DNA from: Actinomycetes bacterium
Lineage (GTDB): Bacteria; Actinomycetota; Acidimicrobiia; Acidimicrobiales; RAAP-2
Length of the DNA stretch: 32,850 nt
Assembly: GCA_021828005.1 (NCBI GenBank)
Contig: JAKATJ010000007.1
Location: forward strand, 1-32,850
Direction: 5' to 3'
A program made the translations under genes and the position numbers. The notes beneath the pieces are model-generated. The model saw only the letters and a list, made by a program, of their open reading frames with translations, had not been told where the DNA came from and made no database searches. This document shows positions 7,833 through 15,789 of the stretch, in pieces (position 1 is the stretch's first letter; each line of letters begins with the position of its first letter).

Positions 7833-8738
7833 TCAGTGGTAGTCGATCGAGTGCTTGAGCATGAACGCTGTCTCCCCCCACCTGTGCATGATCTTCCGGT
7901 ACGCACCGGTCTTGATCAAGACGTTGACCGCGCCCGCGATAACTGCACCCAACTTTCCCTTCGTGACACCTGCACCTTCAGGCTGGGGCTTGAGGTCGAA
8001 CGGCTCCAGCACCAGCTTGTGAGTCTGGTGAATGATGTAGGCGATCCCTGTCGCGGTGCTGGAATAGAGCTGGTCCCTGCCGTCCTCCACCGCCAGCTCG
8101 GCTGCCGCCTCTGACGGGAAGGTGTGGACGGACAGCGCGGTCTTGCCGGCTTTCGTGCACTGCGAGGAGATGCTGTTCATGTATGTGATGTACGCAGACG
8201 CCTCGATCACCGCGACGGAATCGCCGCAGAGGTCGAGCGCGTTCTTGACCGTCGTGACTCTGCTTCCGGGCTTCGCCGCGAAACCGGTTCCGACTGCGTA
8301 GATGGAAACGATGTTGATCACCTTGACCCGTGCTGGCGTAACAATGAACGAGGTGAACGAGGTGTTGAACCGGCCGTCTTGAAGGCTGGGGATGAACGTT
8401 GTGAACGCGCCCGACGCAGTTGCGTGCCAGGCGAGCCCGAGCACTGCGGCAACAGCCCGGCCCATGTCGACCTCCTGGCCCTGCAGCGCTCCGCCGCTCA
8501 CGAACTCGTCGGGCGGTGTGTCGTTGTAAGAGATGTCCTTGAGCCCGGTCTTCCTCACTGTTGCGGGGACCTGCTTCGCCAACGCCTGGTCGACGTAGAT
8601 CTTCGCCCCGTCGATCGTGAGCGCCGGCCTCCCCGCGTGCCGCGAGCTCGGCGCGCCGCTCACCGCGCTCACTGGAACTGAGATGCCCAGCGCGACCGCG
8701 ACCGCCACCGCGATCAGCGCCCGGGAGCGTACACCCAC
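7833..8738 (-). CDS. Amino-acid ABC transporter substrate-binding protein, family 3 (second system)
   Basis: This is a family-3 solute-binding protein of about 301 residues with the blocks GQEVDMGRAVAAVLGL, FIPSLQDGRFNTSFTSF and TPARVKVINIVSIY. The GTG at 8738 is preferred: it has GGGGAGG about nine bases upstream and places a compact signal sequence (charged start, then ALIAVAVAVALG and small residues) at the N-terminus. An upstream in-frame GTG at 8834, also behind a purine-rich stretch, would add 32 Arg-rich residues with rare AGG codons and is less likely. No lipobox Cys follows the hydrophobic segment. Two internal Cys (in DLCGD and SSQCTK) could form a disulphide. It has its own promoter at 8912-8940 and works with the ATPase and permease genes encoded just upstream on the same strand. 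Confidence 0.9.
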   Translation of the reverse strand: MGVRSRALIAVAVAVALGISVPVSAVSGAPSSRHAGRPALTIDGAKIYVDQALAKQVPATVRKTGLKDISYNDTPPDEFVSGGALQGQEVDMGRAVAAVLGLAWHATASGAFTTFIPSLQDGRFNTSFTSFIVTPARVKVINIVSIYAVGTGFAAKPGSRVTTVKNALDLCGDSVAVIEASAYITYMNSISSQCTKAGKTALSVHTFPSEAAAELAVEDGRDQLYSSTATGIAYIIHQTHKLVLEPFDLKPQPEGAGVTKGKLGAVIAGAVNVLIKTGAYRKIMHRWGETAFMLKHSIDYH

Positions 8739-9052
8739 GAGGCGCCACCTCCCCTGGCGGCGGCACGAGGACCTGAGCAAGCTCAGTGTCGCGTGGTTCG
8801 AACGCTTCCTCAAAGCACGGTGCCTGTTGCTCACGTGTCCCCCCTCGAAGTACGCGCCAACTCGTCGCAGACCGCGTGCGCCGCTGGTCGCGGAGCGCTC
8901 GCGCCCCGCGCACCGTACCGCAGCCAACGCTGTTCGTCAAGCAGCGAGATGTTCGTATGCCGAGCAGGTGGGCTCCCGCGCCACCAAACAGACGAGCCCC
9001 GGACGAACGTCGCCAGACGACGCGCGCTCATCGCCGTCCCGTCCTCACCCCT
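8739..9052 (-). other. Intergenic region upstream of the second binding-protein gene
   Basis: No gene is supported in these 314 bases. The region contains the promoter listed at 8912-8940. A perfect inverted repeat, CTGAGC-AA-GCTCAG, lies at 8773-8786, between the promoter and the chosen start and a little upstream of the ribosome binding site. It could be an operator or a small leader hairpin. No terminator with a T-tract follows the ATPase gene that ends at 9053, so read-through from the upstream genes is possible. Confidence 0.5.
8912..8940 (-). promoter_or_regulatory. Probable promoter of the second binding-protein gene
   Basis: On the minus strand TTGACG, a 17-base spacer and TACGGT form a good actinobacterial sigma70-like promoter. 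Transcription would start near 8905 and give a leader of about 165 bases before the GTG at 8738. A separate promoter would allow more binding protein than membrane components to be made, a common arrangement. It lacks the CATCCGCTC repeats seen at the other two promoters. Confidence 0.5.
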
Positions 9053-9871
9053 TCACGTCGTTCCCTCCGCGCCGGCGCGGGTGACCGGAGCGGTGATGCG
9101 CGCCAGGAACTGGCGAGTCCTCACGTGGCTCGGGTTCACGAGGACGTCGTTCGGTGGTCCCGACTCGACGATCACTCCCTCGTCCATGAAGATCACCCGG
9201 TGGCTGACCTCCCTAGCGAACCCCATCTCGTGGGTGACCACGATCATCGTCGTCCCGTCGATCGCGAGTGCCTGTATGACCTGGAGGACTTCGCCGACGA
9301 TCTCCGGGTCGAGAGCCGAGGTCGGCTCGTCGAAGAGCATCAGCTTCGGACGCATCGCGAGCGCCCGTGCGATCGCGACGCGCTGCTGCTGCCCCCCTGA
9401 GAGCTGCGCAGGATAGCAGTGCGCCTTGTGGGCCAAGCCGACCCGGTCAAGCAGGGCCGTTGCGAGCTTCTCCACTTCGGCGCGCGGCTCCTTCTTCACC
9501 ATGATCGGAGCTTCAATGACGTTCTGCAGCGCAGTGAGGTGTCCGAACAGGTTGAAGCTCTGGAACACCATGCCGATGTGAACTCGCTGCATTGCCAGCT
9601 CGGTGGCGCGCAGGCCGACGAGCCGTCCCCCCTCGACTCGATGGCCCATCATCTCGCCATCCACATAGATCGTCCCCGCCGTCGGCTCTTCGAGGAAGTT
9701 GATGCAGCGAAGCAACGTGCTCTTCCCCGATCCCGAGGGCCCGATAACGCAAAGCACCTCTCCGGCATGGACGTCGAAGCTGACGCCCCGCAGCACTTCG
9801 GTCTGGCCGAAGCGCTTGTGGAGGTTGTCGATGCGGAGGATCGGCTCGTCGTCAGCCGGCCTGCCGGTCAC
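9053..9871 (-). CDS. Polar amino-acid ABC transporter ATP-binding protein (second system)
   Basis: The 272-residue product has all ATPase motifs of the GlnQ/HisP family: Walker [10 protein letters not shown] (44-52), Q-loop [13 protein letters not shown], signature LSGGQQQR, Walker [15 protein letters not shown] and [12 protein letters not shown] with the switch His. The GTG at 9871 is chosen because conserved sequence begins about ten residues later and GGGGAGAGGA lies just upstream. It follows the permease gene at 9954-10982 and precedes the binding-protein gene. It is a clear paralog of the ATPase at 6519-7379, so the window holds two complete amino-acid importers. Confidence 0.93.
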   Translation of the reverse strand: MTGRPADDEPILRIDNLHKRFGQTEVLRGVSFDVHAGEVLCVIGPSGSGKSTLLRCINFLEEPTAGTIYVDGEMMGHRVEGGRLVGLRATELAMQRVHIGMVFQSFNLFGHLTALQNVIEAPIMVKKEPRAEVEKLATALLDRVGLAHKAHCYPAQLSGGQQQRVAIARALAMRPKLMLFDEPTSALDPEIVGEVLQVIQALAIDGTTMIVVTHEMGFAREVSHRVIFMDEGVIVESGPPNDVLVNPSHVRTRQFLARITAPVTRAGAEGTT

Positions 9872-9953
9872 CGTCCTCTCCCCACCTCTGCGCGCGGAGC
9901 CTCAGACAGCTGGCAGTTCTCATCCGACGCGTGCCGGGCTGTCGAAAAGTCGC

Positions 9954-10982
9954 TCACGAGAGGATCTGATCGAACTGCCGCGCACGCATCCGCTCCATGA
10001 AGCTCGCGGACCGTTTCCTCGATTCGCCACGTCCGAAGTGGCGTTCCACGAAGTGCTGGCCGACCGAGAGGACGGTCGTGACGACCAAGTACCAGAGACA
10101 GGCGACGACGAGGAGGGGGATCGTCTGGAACGTCCTCGCATAGACGAGCTGCACGGAGTAGAGGAGCTCGGGGAGCGAGATGACGCTGACCAGGCTCGTG
10201 CCCTTCAGCATGCTGATCGTCTGGTTGCCCGTTGGCGGGATGATGAACCTCATCGCCTGCGGAAACACGATTCGCCGAAATGCCAGTCGCTTGGTCATCC
10301 CCAATGCGGTCGCGGCCTCGGTCTGTCGAGCGTCGACGGACATGATGCCCGCCCGCACTATCTCGGACATGTAGGCAGCCTCGTTCAGACCGAGGCCGAG
10401 CGTCGCCGCGACGAGCGTCGTGACAAGGGCGTTGGTGCTGCCACTGATGAGGGTCGGGCCGAAGGGGACGCCGATCGAAATCCGCGGGACGAATGCCGCG
10501 ATGTTGTACCAGAACAGGATCTGGACGAGGAGGGGCGTCCCGCGGAAGAACCAGATGTACGCCGTCGCGGCGAGCGACAGGACGGCGCTCTTCGACAGCC
10601 GCATGAGCGCCAGGACGGTTCCTCCCACGATGCCGATGGTCATCGCCAGCGCCGTGAGGTAAAGGGTGCGGACCAGGCCGGCGAGGATCCCGCCGTTCAC
10701 GAACCAGTGACCGACCACTCCCCACTGAAGGCTGCTCGAGGTGGCGAGAAGGTGTCCGAGCATTGCGAGCAGGACGAGCACCACCGCAAGGAGCGTCCAG
10801 CGTGCCGGCTTGCGCACGAGACGGGGCAGGTCGCCCCTCCCCGGCAGACGCCACTGCCTCCGGCCGACCGGCCGCTCGAGCGCATTCGCCCCCGGAAGGC
10901 GCGCAGCCGATGGCTCCGCCGTCACCGTGCCGGTGCTCGGGGCAGGCACGTCGGCGCGTGTCGATGCAGAGGGGCCGTTCAC
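9954..10982 (-). CDS. Polar amino-acid ABC transporter permease (second system)
   Basis: This is a HisM/GlnP-type permease of about 342 residues with an N-terminal cytoplasmic extension of roughly 60 residues before the first helix (WTLLAVVLVLLAML). The core shows WFFRGTPLLVQILFWYN and the EAA loop (TEAATALGMTKRLAFRRIVFPQAM), followed by LKGTSLVSVISL. The start is uncertain: GTG at 10982 is taken, but the frame is open to a GTG at 11099, right behind the small ORF that ends at 11106. The long N-terminal extension is unusual, because most such permeases begin close to the first helix. It forms a transporter with the ATPase at 9053-9871 and the binding protein at 7833-8738. Confidence 0.88.
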   Translation of the reverse strand: MNGPSASTRADVPAPSTGTVTAEPSAARLPGANALERPVGRRQWRLPGRGDLPRLVRKPARWTLLAVVLVLLAMLGHLLATSSSLQWGVVGHWFVNGGILAGLVRTLYLTALAMTIGIVGGTVLALMRLSKSAVLSLAATAYIWFFRGTPLLVQILFWYNIAAFVPRISIGVPFGPTLISGSTNALVTTLVAATLGLGLNEAAYMSEIVRAGIMSVDARQTEAATALGMTKRLAFRRIVFPQAMRFIIPPTGNQTISMLKGTSLVSVISLPELLYSVQLVYARTFQTIPLLVVACLWYLVVTTVLSVGQHFVERHFGRGESRKRSASFMERMRARQFDQILS

Positions 10983-11105
10983 GATGCACGTCGCCGGTCT
11001 AGAGCTTCCTGACCGAAGGTCGAGGTTGCACGTCCCCCACTTCCGGAGGTCCAGTGATGGACTCTCCGGGCGAAGAGTCAAGGAGCCCACCATCCTCACC
11101 GCTGC

Positions 11106-11372
11106 TCACGGCGTCACCTTCACGAGCGCTTCGCCCGCCCGCCTGACCACGACGCAGCCTGCGAGCGGTCCCACAAGACGATCCTCGAGGAGCTCTGGCG
11201 ACTCGCCTTTCACCGCCCGCACTTCACCTCCATCGTCCAGCCCCGGTGCGAGGCGGACCCCTGGCTCATCACGTATCCCCACCGTCGGCGCAGCTACGAC
11301 GACCGCATGCGAGGCCCCACGCCCCATCAGATCCTCGACCACGAAGACCACTAAGAAGGAACCGAACAGCAT
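11106..11372 (-). CDS. Small hypothetical protein
   Basis: This open frame of about 88 codons lies between the promoter at 11560-11589 and the permease gene. I do not recognise the family. The translation looks protein-like: a hydrophobic start (LFGSFLVVFVV), then GRGASHAVVVAAPTVGIRDE, a charged middle and the end VVVRRAGEALVKVTP. The stop at 11106 is only seven bases from the first possible permease start at 11099, which suggests coupling. The ATG at 11372 is chosen with GGGTGG just upstream. G/C at third positions is only moderately high. It could also be a chance frame or the remnant of a larger gene, so confidence is limited. Confidence 0.4.
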   Translation of the reverse strand: MLFGSFLVVFVVEDLMGRGASHAVVVAAPTVGIRDEPGVRLAPGLDDGGEVRAVKGESPELLEDRLVGPLAGCVVVRRAGEALVKVTP

Positions 11373-11518
11373 GACCACCACCCGCAGAACCCTTCGGTCA
11401 CCTCGACCCTCGGTCCGGAAGATCTAGAGGAGACAGTCGGTTGCCGTCAACGGAGGATGCACGAACGAGGGCCCGACGTGCACCTGGCCCTTGCTTCCCC
11501 GGCTCCCCGGGGGATTCG

Positions 11519-11555
11519 TCCGCTCTGCGAGCGGATGTACGAGACATAGGCGATG
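11519..11555 (-). promoter_or_regulatory. Operator-like repeats downstream of the second promoter
   Basis: On the minus strand the block contains CATCGCCTA and, 18 bases later, CATCCGCTC (11528-11537 including the flanking base), plus an inverted half site that makes the perfect repeat TCCGCT-5-AGCGGA at 11519-11535. The distance from the -10 box is four bases, exactly as at 7576-7622. Shared sequence and shared spacing suggest that one regulator controls both amino-acid transport operons. Confidence 0.5.
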
Positions 11556-11559
11556 GATC

Positions 11560-11589
11560 ATTCTCTGGTCCTCGCGGACCGCCTGTCAA
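11560..11589 (-). promoter_or_regulatory. Promoter of the second amino-acid transporter operon
   Basis: Minus-strand TTGACA, an 18-base spacer and GAGAAT form a promoter with a perfect -35 box and four of six -10 bases. It starts about 40 bases after the stop of the DUF885 gene and would give a leader of about 180 bases before the small ORF at 11372. No other recognisable element lies in the rest of the 11373-11631 gap. Confidence 0.65.
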
Positions 11590-11631
11590 GGCAAGGCTCG
11601 GGCGCTCGCGCTGCCACGAGCGCCGCTTCGC

Positions 11632-13269
11632 TCAGCTCCCGAGCAGCCGTCTCCCCTCGCCGTCGGCGCCGAGGAGCTCGAGGCGCTGAAGCGCGATGGG
11701 GACGTTCCCATTGCGCCAGAGAGCATCGTGGAAACGTCGCAGGTCGAAGCCCTTTCCCTGCGCGCGCACCGCGTCGGCCAAGAAGTGCTGCACCTGGCTC
11801 TTGCCCACCTGGTAGCTGAGACCCTGGCCGGGGCACGCAGCGAAGAAGGCCACCTCCCCTGCCGCAGTGCCCACGTCCATCGGCACCGAGGCAGCGAGAT
11901 AGTCGCGCGCCTCGGGAAGCGTCAGGTCCCCGCTGGCAAGCCGCACGTCCACCTCGACACGCAGCGCGCGCAGGCGCATGAATGAAAAGATCGTCTCGCG
12001 CGTGGGGGAGGCCTCGGAGAAGTAGCCCGCCTGCAGCATCATCTCCTCGTTGTAGAAGGCGATACCTTCGTTTGCGCACGAGTCGTAGTAGCGCCTCCGC
12101 AGATGGTTCGGATGACGCCACGAGAGCGCGAGCTGCTGATAGTGGACACCTTCGTGAGCGATCATCGAGCGGGGGTCCCGGGCGTTCGCGGCGAAGAAGT
12201 ACGGCAGGTCGTCGGTGACGGGTGGAAGGTAACGGGTGCCGTTCTCGTCGAGGCGCGACTCCGAGGTGAGGTCATCGGTGACCCCCAGCCACGAGATCGG
12301 CTCAAGGTAGGAGGGCATGGGGGCCATCAGGTAGTGCCCGAGCGTCTCGGGCTGGCTAAGGATGCCGCGCTCTTCGTAGAAGGCCCGGGTGCGCAATTCT
12401 TCCTTGGCAGCGCGCACCACGAGGTGCTCGACGTCGCCGAGCGTGCTCGCGGCGGGCTGCGGACGCGTCGCCTCTGCCGCCGACAGCGCGACCGCTCTGG
12501 CGTGCTCGAGCCGCGCCAGCCCGAGCAGCTCCGAGGGACCATGCGGCACCAGGGCAACCTCGTGGAGGAACCGGGCGAGACCCCTCTCGCCGATCGGCTG
12601 CCACTCGCGCAGGCCGTCGGCACCTGCCGCCAGCCAGTCCCGATAGTTGGCGAGCGCGCCGGCGGCGTCGCTCGACACGCGGGCCAGCTGCCCGCGCGTC
12701 CCCGGCGCGAACGCCGGAGCGAGCGCGCCGGCGACCGCCAAGACCTGCTGCTCGATGTGGGCGAGCTCGCCGACAGTCACCGCGGCAAACGGCTCGACCG
12801 CCTCGCCCTTCAGGTTCTCACGGGCGATCGCCAGCCCCTCGGGCACCGCCCCGAGCGCCCGCAGCACCCATCGGGCTCGTTCCCCGTGGAGCGGGCGGTG
12901 CTCGACGAGCAGGTCGAAGACCACGCCGAGGGTCTGGTCCACGTAGAAGCTCGGCTGGCGGCGCCAGCCCTGAAGGACCTCGAGCTCGAAGCGCACCCGC
13001 GCGATCGCGCTCCCGAGGAGCGCATGATCGACCTGGAGCGTTGCCGGCGCCCCGGCCACTTCGATCGCGCGATGCGCGACCTCGAAGGCGTCGAGTCGCT
13101 CCCGGTAGCCCGACACGGCGGCCGCGCGCCAGTCGGGAAGCCAGCCCGCGGGCCGCTCGATGCGCGGGATGTCGTCTCGAGAGCGCGGCTGCTGGGTGGC
13201 ACGCCACGACCAGAAGTCACGACCGAGTTGTTGAAGTCGCCGGTGGAGCTGATCGCGCGCGCCGCTCAT
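11632..13269 (-). CDS. DUF885-family metallopeptidase-like protein
   Basis: The 545-residue product has the DUF885 zinc-peptidase-like signature: HEGVH at 372-376 in MIAHEGVHYQQLALSW, followed 25 residues later by Glu401 in CANEGIAFYNEEM, the expected third ligand. Further family blocks are YFFAANARDPRSM before the motif and CPGQGLSYQVGK after it. The length is typical. No signal peptide is visible, so it probably acts in the cytoplasm on imported peptides. The ATG at 13269 overlaps the stop of the upstream dehydrogenase gene (ATGA), which fixes the start. A second DUF885 protein at 24033-25694 has the commoner HETVPGHH form of the motif, so the two have diverged. The substrate is unknown. 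Confidence 0.88.
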   Translation of the reverse strand: MSGARDQLHRRLQQLGRDFWSWRATQQPRSRDDIPRIERPAGWLPDWRAAAVSGYRERLDAFEVAHRAIEVAGAPATLQVDHALLGSAIARVRFELEVLQGWRRQPSFYVDQTLGVVFDLLVEHRPLHGERARWVLRALGAVPEGLAIARENLKGEAVEPFAAVTVGELAHIEQQVLAVAGALAPAFAPGTRGQLARVSSDAAGALANYRDWLAAGADGLREWQPIGERGLARFLHEVALVPHGPSELLGLARLEHARAVALSAAEATRPQPAASTLGDVEHLVVRAAKEELRTRAFYEERGILSQPETLGHYLMAPMPSYLEPISWLGVTDDLTSESRLDENGTRYLPPVTDDLPYFFAANARDPRSMIAHEGVHYQQLALSWRHPNHLRRRYYDSCANEGIAFYNEEMMLQAGYFSEASPTRETIFSFMRLRALRVEVDVRLASGDLTLPEARDYLAASVPMDVGTAAGEVAFFAACPGQGLSYQVGKSQVQHFLADAVRAQGKGFDLRRFHDALWRNGNVPIALQRLELLGADGEGRRLLGS

Positions 13270-14306
13270 CGGGCGGCCCCCCCGTCGGGATCCCCTGCCC
13301 TCGCCGGCTCGACGCGGGCGGCGTGCGCCGCGGCCCCACCTGCGCCGGCGGGCTCGGCCGGAGACGGTCCGGCGAGGAGCGGGGTTCGCCGGCGGAACGC
13401 CTCGAGCGCCATGAGGGCGGAGTCGCGCCAGAGCACGTGGTCACGCCAGCGCTCCCGGGGCAGGCGAGCCTGCACCGCCGCTGAGACCTGCGCCACCATC
13501 TCGTCGGTCCACGGGTCGTGCTGGCCCCGCTCCGCGCCCATCCGCGCGTATGCCGGGCCCATGCGCGCGGCGTGCTCGTCGATGCCACCCTCGGTGTTCA
13601 GCTCCACCGTCTCGAAGGGTCCGAGGAACGCCCACCTCCGGCCCAGACCCTCTCGCATCACCGTGTCGACGTCTTGGGGATCGACGACCCCGTCTCGGAC
13701 GAGGCAGTACGCCTCGCGCAGGACCGCGCCCTGGAGCCGGTTGAACACGAACCCTTCGACCTCCCGACGGAGCACGATGGGGGACATGCCGACCGAGGAG
13801 AGCAGCCCGCGGGCCCGCTCGACGGTCGCGGCCGAGGTGAGCGGAGAGGGAACCACCTCGACGACGGGCAGCAGGTAGGGAGGGTTGCCCGGATGCGCCA
13901 CGAGCACGCGGCTCGGATCGCGCACTGCCGGGGCCAGCGAGGAGGGCGGGATGGCCGACGAGGAGGAGGCGAGCACCGCGTCCGGCGCGGCGAGACCCTC
14001 GAGCTCTTCGAACAGCGCGCGCTTCAGGTCGGCGTCCTCCGGGGCGCACTCCTGGACGTACGTCGCGCCACGCACGGCGGAGGGCAGGTCGCCCCCCGGC
14101 CTGACCCGCCCGGCGACGTCGCCGGGGTCCTCGTCGAGCAGCCCGCACACGGCGAGGGCGCGCAACCGCCGGATGACGTCGTCGCGCGCCAGCGCCCGGC
14201 GGGCGTCGTCGGGCTCGTAGAGCGCGACGACGCGCCCCGCCCGGGCGAACACGATCGACCACGCCACGCCGATGGTCCCTCCGCCGACCACGGCGACCGG
14301 CCCCAT
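13266..14306 (-). CDS. 3-hydroxyacyl-CoA dehydrogenase family protein, lambda-crystallin/L-gulonate dehydrogenase-like
   Basis: The product has 346 residues. The NAD-binding Rossmann motif GGGTIG is at 8-13 and the strand-end acidic residue is in ALYEPDD. The middle contains SSSSAIPPS and the catalytic block HPGNPPYLLPVVE with His138 and Asn141, followed by EGFVFNRLQGA. These blocks fit the lambda-crystallin branch (L-gulonate 3-dehydrogenase, carnitine dehydrogenase and similar hydroxy-acid dehydrogenases) better than fatty-acid oxidation enzymes. The ATG at 14306 is used; a GTG directly before it at 14309 is equally placed behind GAGGAAG. The C-terminal 35 residues are Ala/Pro/Gly-rich and probably disordered. 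It is translationally coupled to the DUF885 gene and has its own promoter at 14339-14366. The substrate is unknown. Confidence 0.85.
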   Translation of the reverse strand: MGPVAVVGGGTIGVAWSIVFARAGRVVALYEPDDARRALARDDVIRRLRALAVCGLLDEDPGDVAGRVRPGGDLPSAVRGATYVQECAPEDADLKRALFEELEGLAAPDAVLASSSSAIPPSSLAPAVRDPSRVLVAHPGNPPYLLPVVEVVPSPLTSAATVERARGLLSSVGMSPIVLRREVEGFVFNRLQGAVLREAYCLVRDGVVDPQDVDTVMREGLGRRWAFLGPFETVELNTEGGIDEHAARMGPAYARMGAERGQHDPWTDEMVAQVSAAVQARLPRERWRDHVLWRDSALMALEAFRRRTPLLAGPSPAEPAGAGGAAAHAARVEPARAGDPDGGAAR

Positions 14307-14338
14307 CACGTGTCTTCCTCAGCTACCCGCACGGTTCG

Positions 14339-14366
14339 ATTATCGTACTCATGACCGCATGCCGAA
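14339..14366 (-). promoter_or_regulatory. Probable promoter of the dehydrogenase-DUF885 pair
   Basis: On the minus strand TTCGGC, a 16-base spacer and GATAAT precede the start codon at 14306 by about 30 bases, giving a short leader that still includes GAGGAAG. The -10 box matches five of six consensus positions; the -35 box is weak. The 14307-14553 gap holds nothing else recognisable. Confidence 0.45.
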
Positions 14367-14553
14367 CTCCCAATCCGTGCCCCCGCGCGACTGCCGGACC
14401 CGGTCGACCGGGCAACCGCTTGGTGCTCCCTTGCCGCTTGCCGCCCGTGGACGCCGTGCGAGCCCTCCCGCGGTCCGCGGAGTTGGAGGCATGCGCGCCG
14501 TGCGGGCAGGATCGAGCCAAGGAGCTGCACGGGTGAGGGGCGCGCGCTGCGGC

Positions 14554-14874
14554 TCAGCAGCCCGGGCCCGCGCCGACCTGGCGCTCCACCCGCATGCCGT
14601 CGGCCACGAGCGTCATGCACGCCCGCGTGTTCGGCACGTCGTCCACGACAACAAGGCATTCGAAGCACACCCCGATCCCGCAGAAGATCCCGCGGCTCGC
14701 GCCGGTCACAGTCCGACGGGTCCTCAGCCCCTCTTCGGCGACGAGCACCGCCGCCACGGTCTCCCCCTCGTAGGCCACCGTCGGTCGGCCGTCGACTACA
14801 AGGCCGACCTCGCGACCGCGGGCGACCGCGGAGTCCGGAGTGAGCGGGAACCGACCACGCGAGACGAGGGGCAC
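14554..14874 (-). CDS. Small [2Fe-2S] ferredoxin-like protein (HcnA / opine oxidase small-subunit type)
   Basis: The 106-residue protein has the plant-type cluster pattern Cys65-x4-Cys70-x2-Cys73-x12-Cys86 within FCGIGVCFECLVVVDD and TRACMTLV. This block is characteristic of the small subunit of HcnABC-type dehydrogenases, and the length agrees with HcnA. It would pass electrons between the FAD subunits. The N-terminal half (VGLVVDGRPTVAYEGETVAAVL) is the usual beta-grasp start. The GTG at 14874 is the first start in the frame; no clear ribosome binding site is visible. Unusually it is separated by nearly 10 kb from the HcnB- and HcnC-like genes at 1919-4727, and by 17 kb from the second HcnC-like gene. 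It is divergent from the SDR gene that starts 77 bases away. Confidence 0.88.
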   Translation of the reverse strand: MPLVSRGRFPLTPDSAVARGREVGLVVDGRPTVAYEGETVAAVLVAEEGLRTRRTVTGASRGIFCGIGVCFECLVVVDDVPNTRACMTLVADGMRVERQVGAGPGC

Positions 14875-14951
14875 GGCGTCATGGTACCGACCCGTCGGCG
14901 AGCTGCCGAGGCCGCGCGCCGCGCATCCGCCGGCTCGTGGGTGGCAACCGG

Positions 14952-15719
14952 GTGAGCCCGACGCCGTCCCTCCTCGAGGGCAAGGTGGCGCTCGTCACCG
15001 GCGGCGCAGCTGGGCTCGGGGCGGCGATCGCCGGGACCTTCGCCGGCGCTGGCGCTCGCGGCGCGGTCGTCGATCTCGTGGAACCGCCCGCCAAGGCGGT
15101 TCCCGACGGATGGGCGGCCATCACGGCCGACGTACGTGACGAGGCCTCGATCTCGCGAGCGTTCGCGCAGGTCGGCGCGCTCGCCGGCATCCCCGACGTC
15201 GTGGTGGCGAACGCGGGCGTCGTGCCCCGCTGGACCGCCACCGAAGAGATCGACCCCGCGGACTGGGACGCCGTGTTCGCGGTGAACACCCGCGGCGTCA
15301 TGCTCACGGTGCGCGAGGCCGTGCGGGTCATGCGGCGACGGCGCGCCGGGTCGATCGTGGTTATGTCGTCGCTCAACGGGTGGAAGGGCGATCCGCACAT
15401 CGCCTCGTACGTGGCGAGCAAGCACGCCGTCGTGGGGCTCGTCCGCTCGGTGGCACTCGACGTTGGGCGCGACAACATCCGCGTGAACGCCGTCGGCCCG
15501 GGCCCGGTGCCGACCGACGCGCTCCGCGCCCGGATGGCCTCACGGGCGTCGCGCGGAGAACCTCCGGTCGAAGAGGCGCTGCGTCTCGCAGGCGCTGCGA
15601 CCGCGCTCGGGAGGGTGGTCACGCCCGAGGAGGTGGCGAGCGCAGCGCTCTTCTTGGCGAGCGACCTCGCGTCTGGGGTGACCGGGCAGCTGATCGCAGT
15701 AGACGCAGGGGTCCTCTGA
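14952..15719 (+). CDS. Short-chain dehydrogenase/reductase (SDR), first
   Basis: This classical SDR of about 255 residues has the cofactor motif TGGAAGLG (16-23), ANAG in the central strand, MSS with the catalytic Ser, and the Tyr153-x3-Lys157 pair in SYVASK. The C-terminal ASGVTGQLIAVDAG block is also typical. Acidic residues after the second strand (VDLVEP) suggest NAD rather than NADP. Two GTG starts are possible, at 14937 and 14952; the second is preferred because GGGTGG lies at a suitable distance. It is followed after 70 bases by another SDR gene on the same strand, so both are probably co-transcribed from the divergent region at 14875-14951. The substrate alcohol or ketone is not predictable. 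Confidence 0.88.
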   Translation: MSPTPSLLEGKVALVTGGAAGLGAAIAGTFAGAGARGAVVDLVEPPAKAVPDGWAAITADVRDEASISRAFAQVGALAGIPDVVVANAGVVPRWTATEEIDPADWDAVFAVNTRGVMLTVREAVRVMRRRRAGSIVVMSSLNGWKGDPHIASYVASKHAVVGLVRSVALDVGRDNIRVNAVGPGPVPTDALRARMASRASRGEPPVEEALRLAGAATALGRVVTPEEVASAALFLASDLASGVTGQLIAVDAGVL

Positions 15720-15789
15720 GCGTGCGGCCGAGCGCCCGACCCCACAGAAGCGAGCACCTCGCACGCACACGTCGAGAAAGGGGCCAGCG

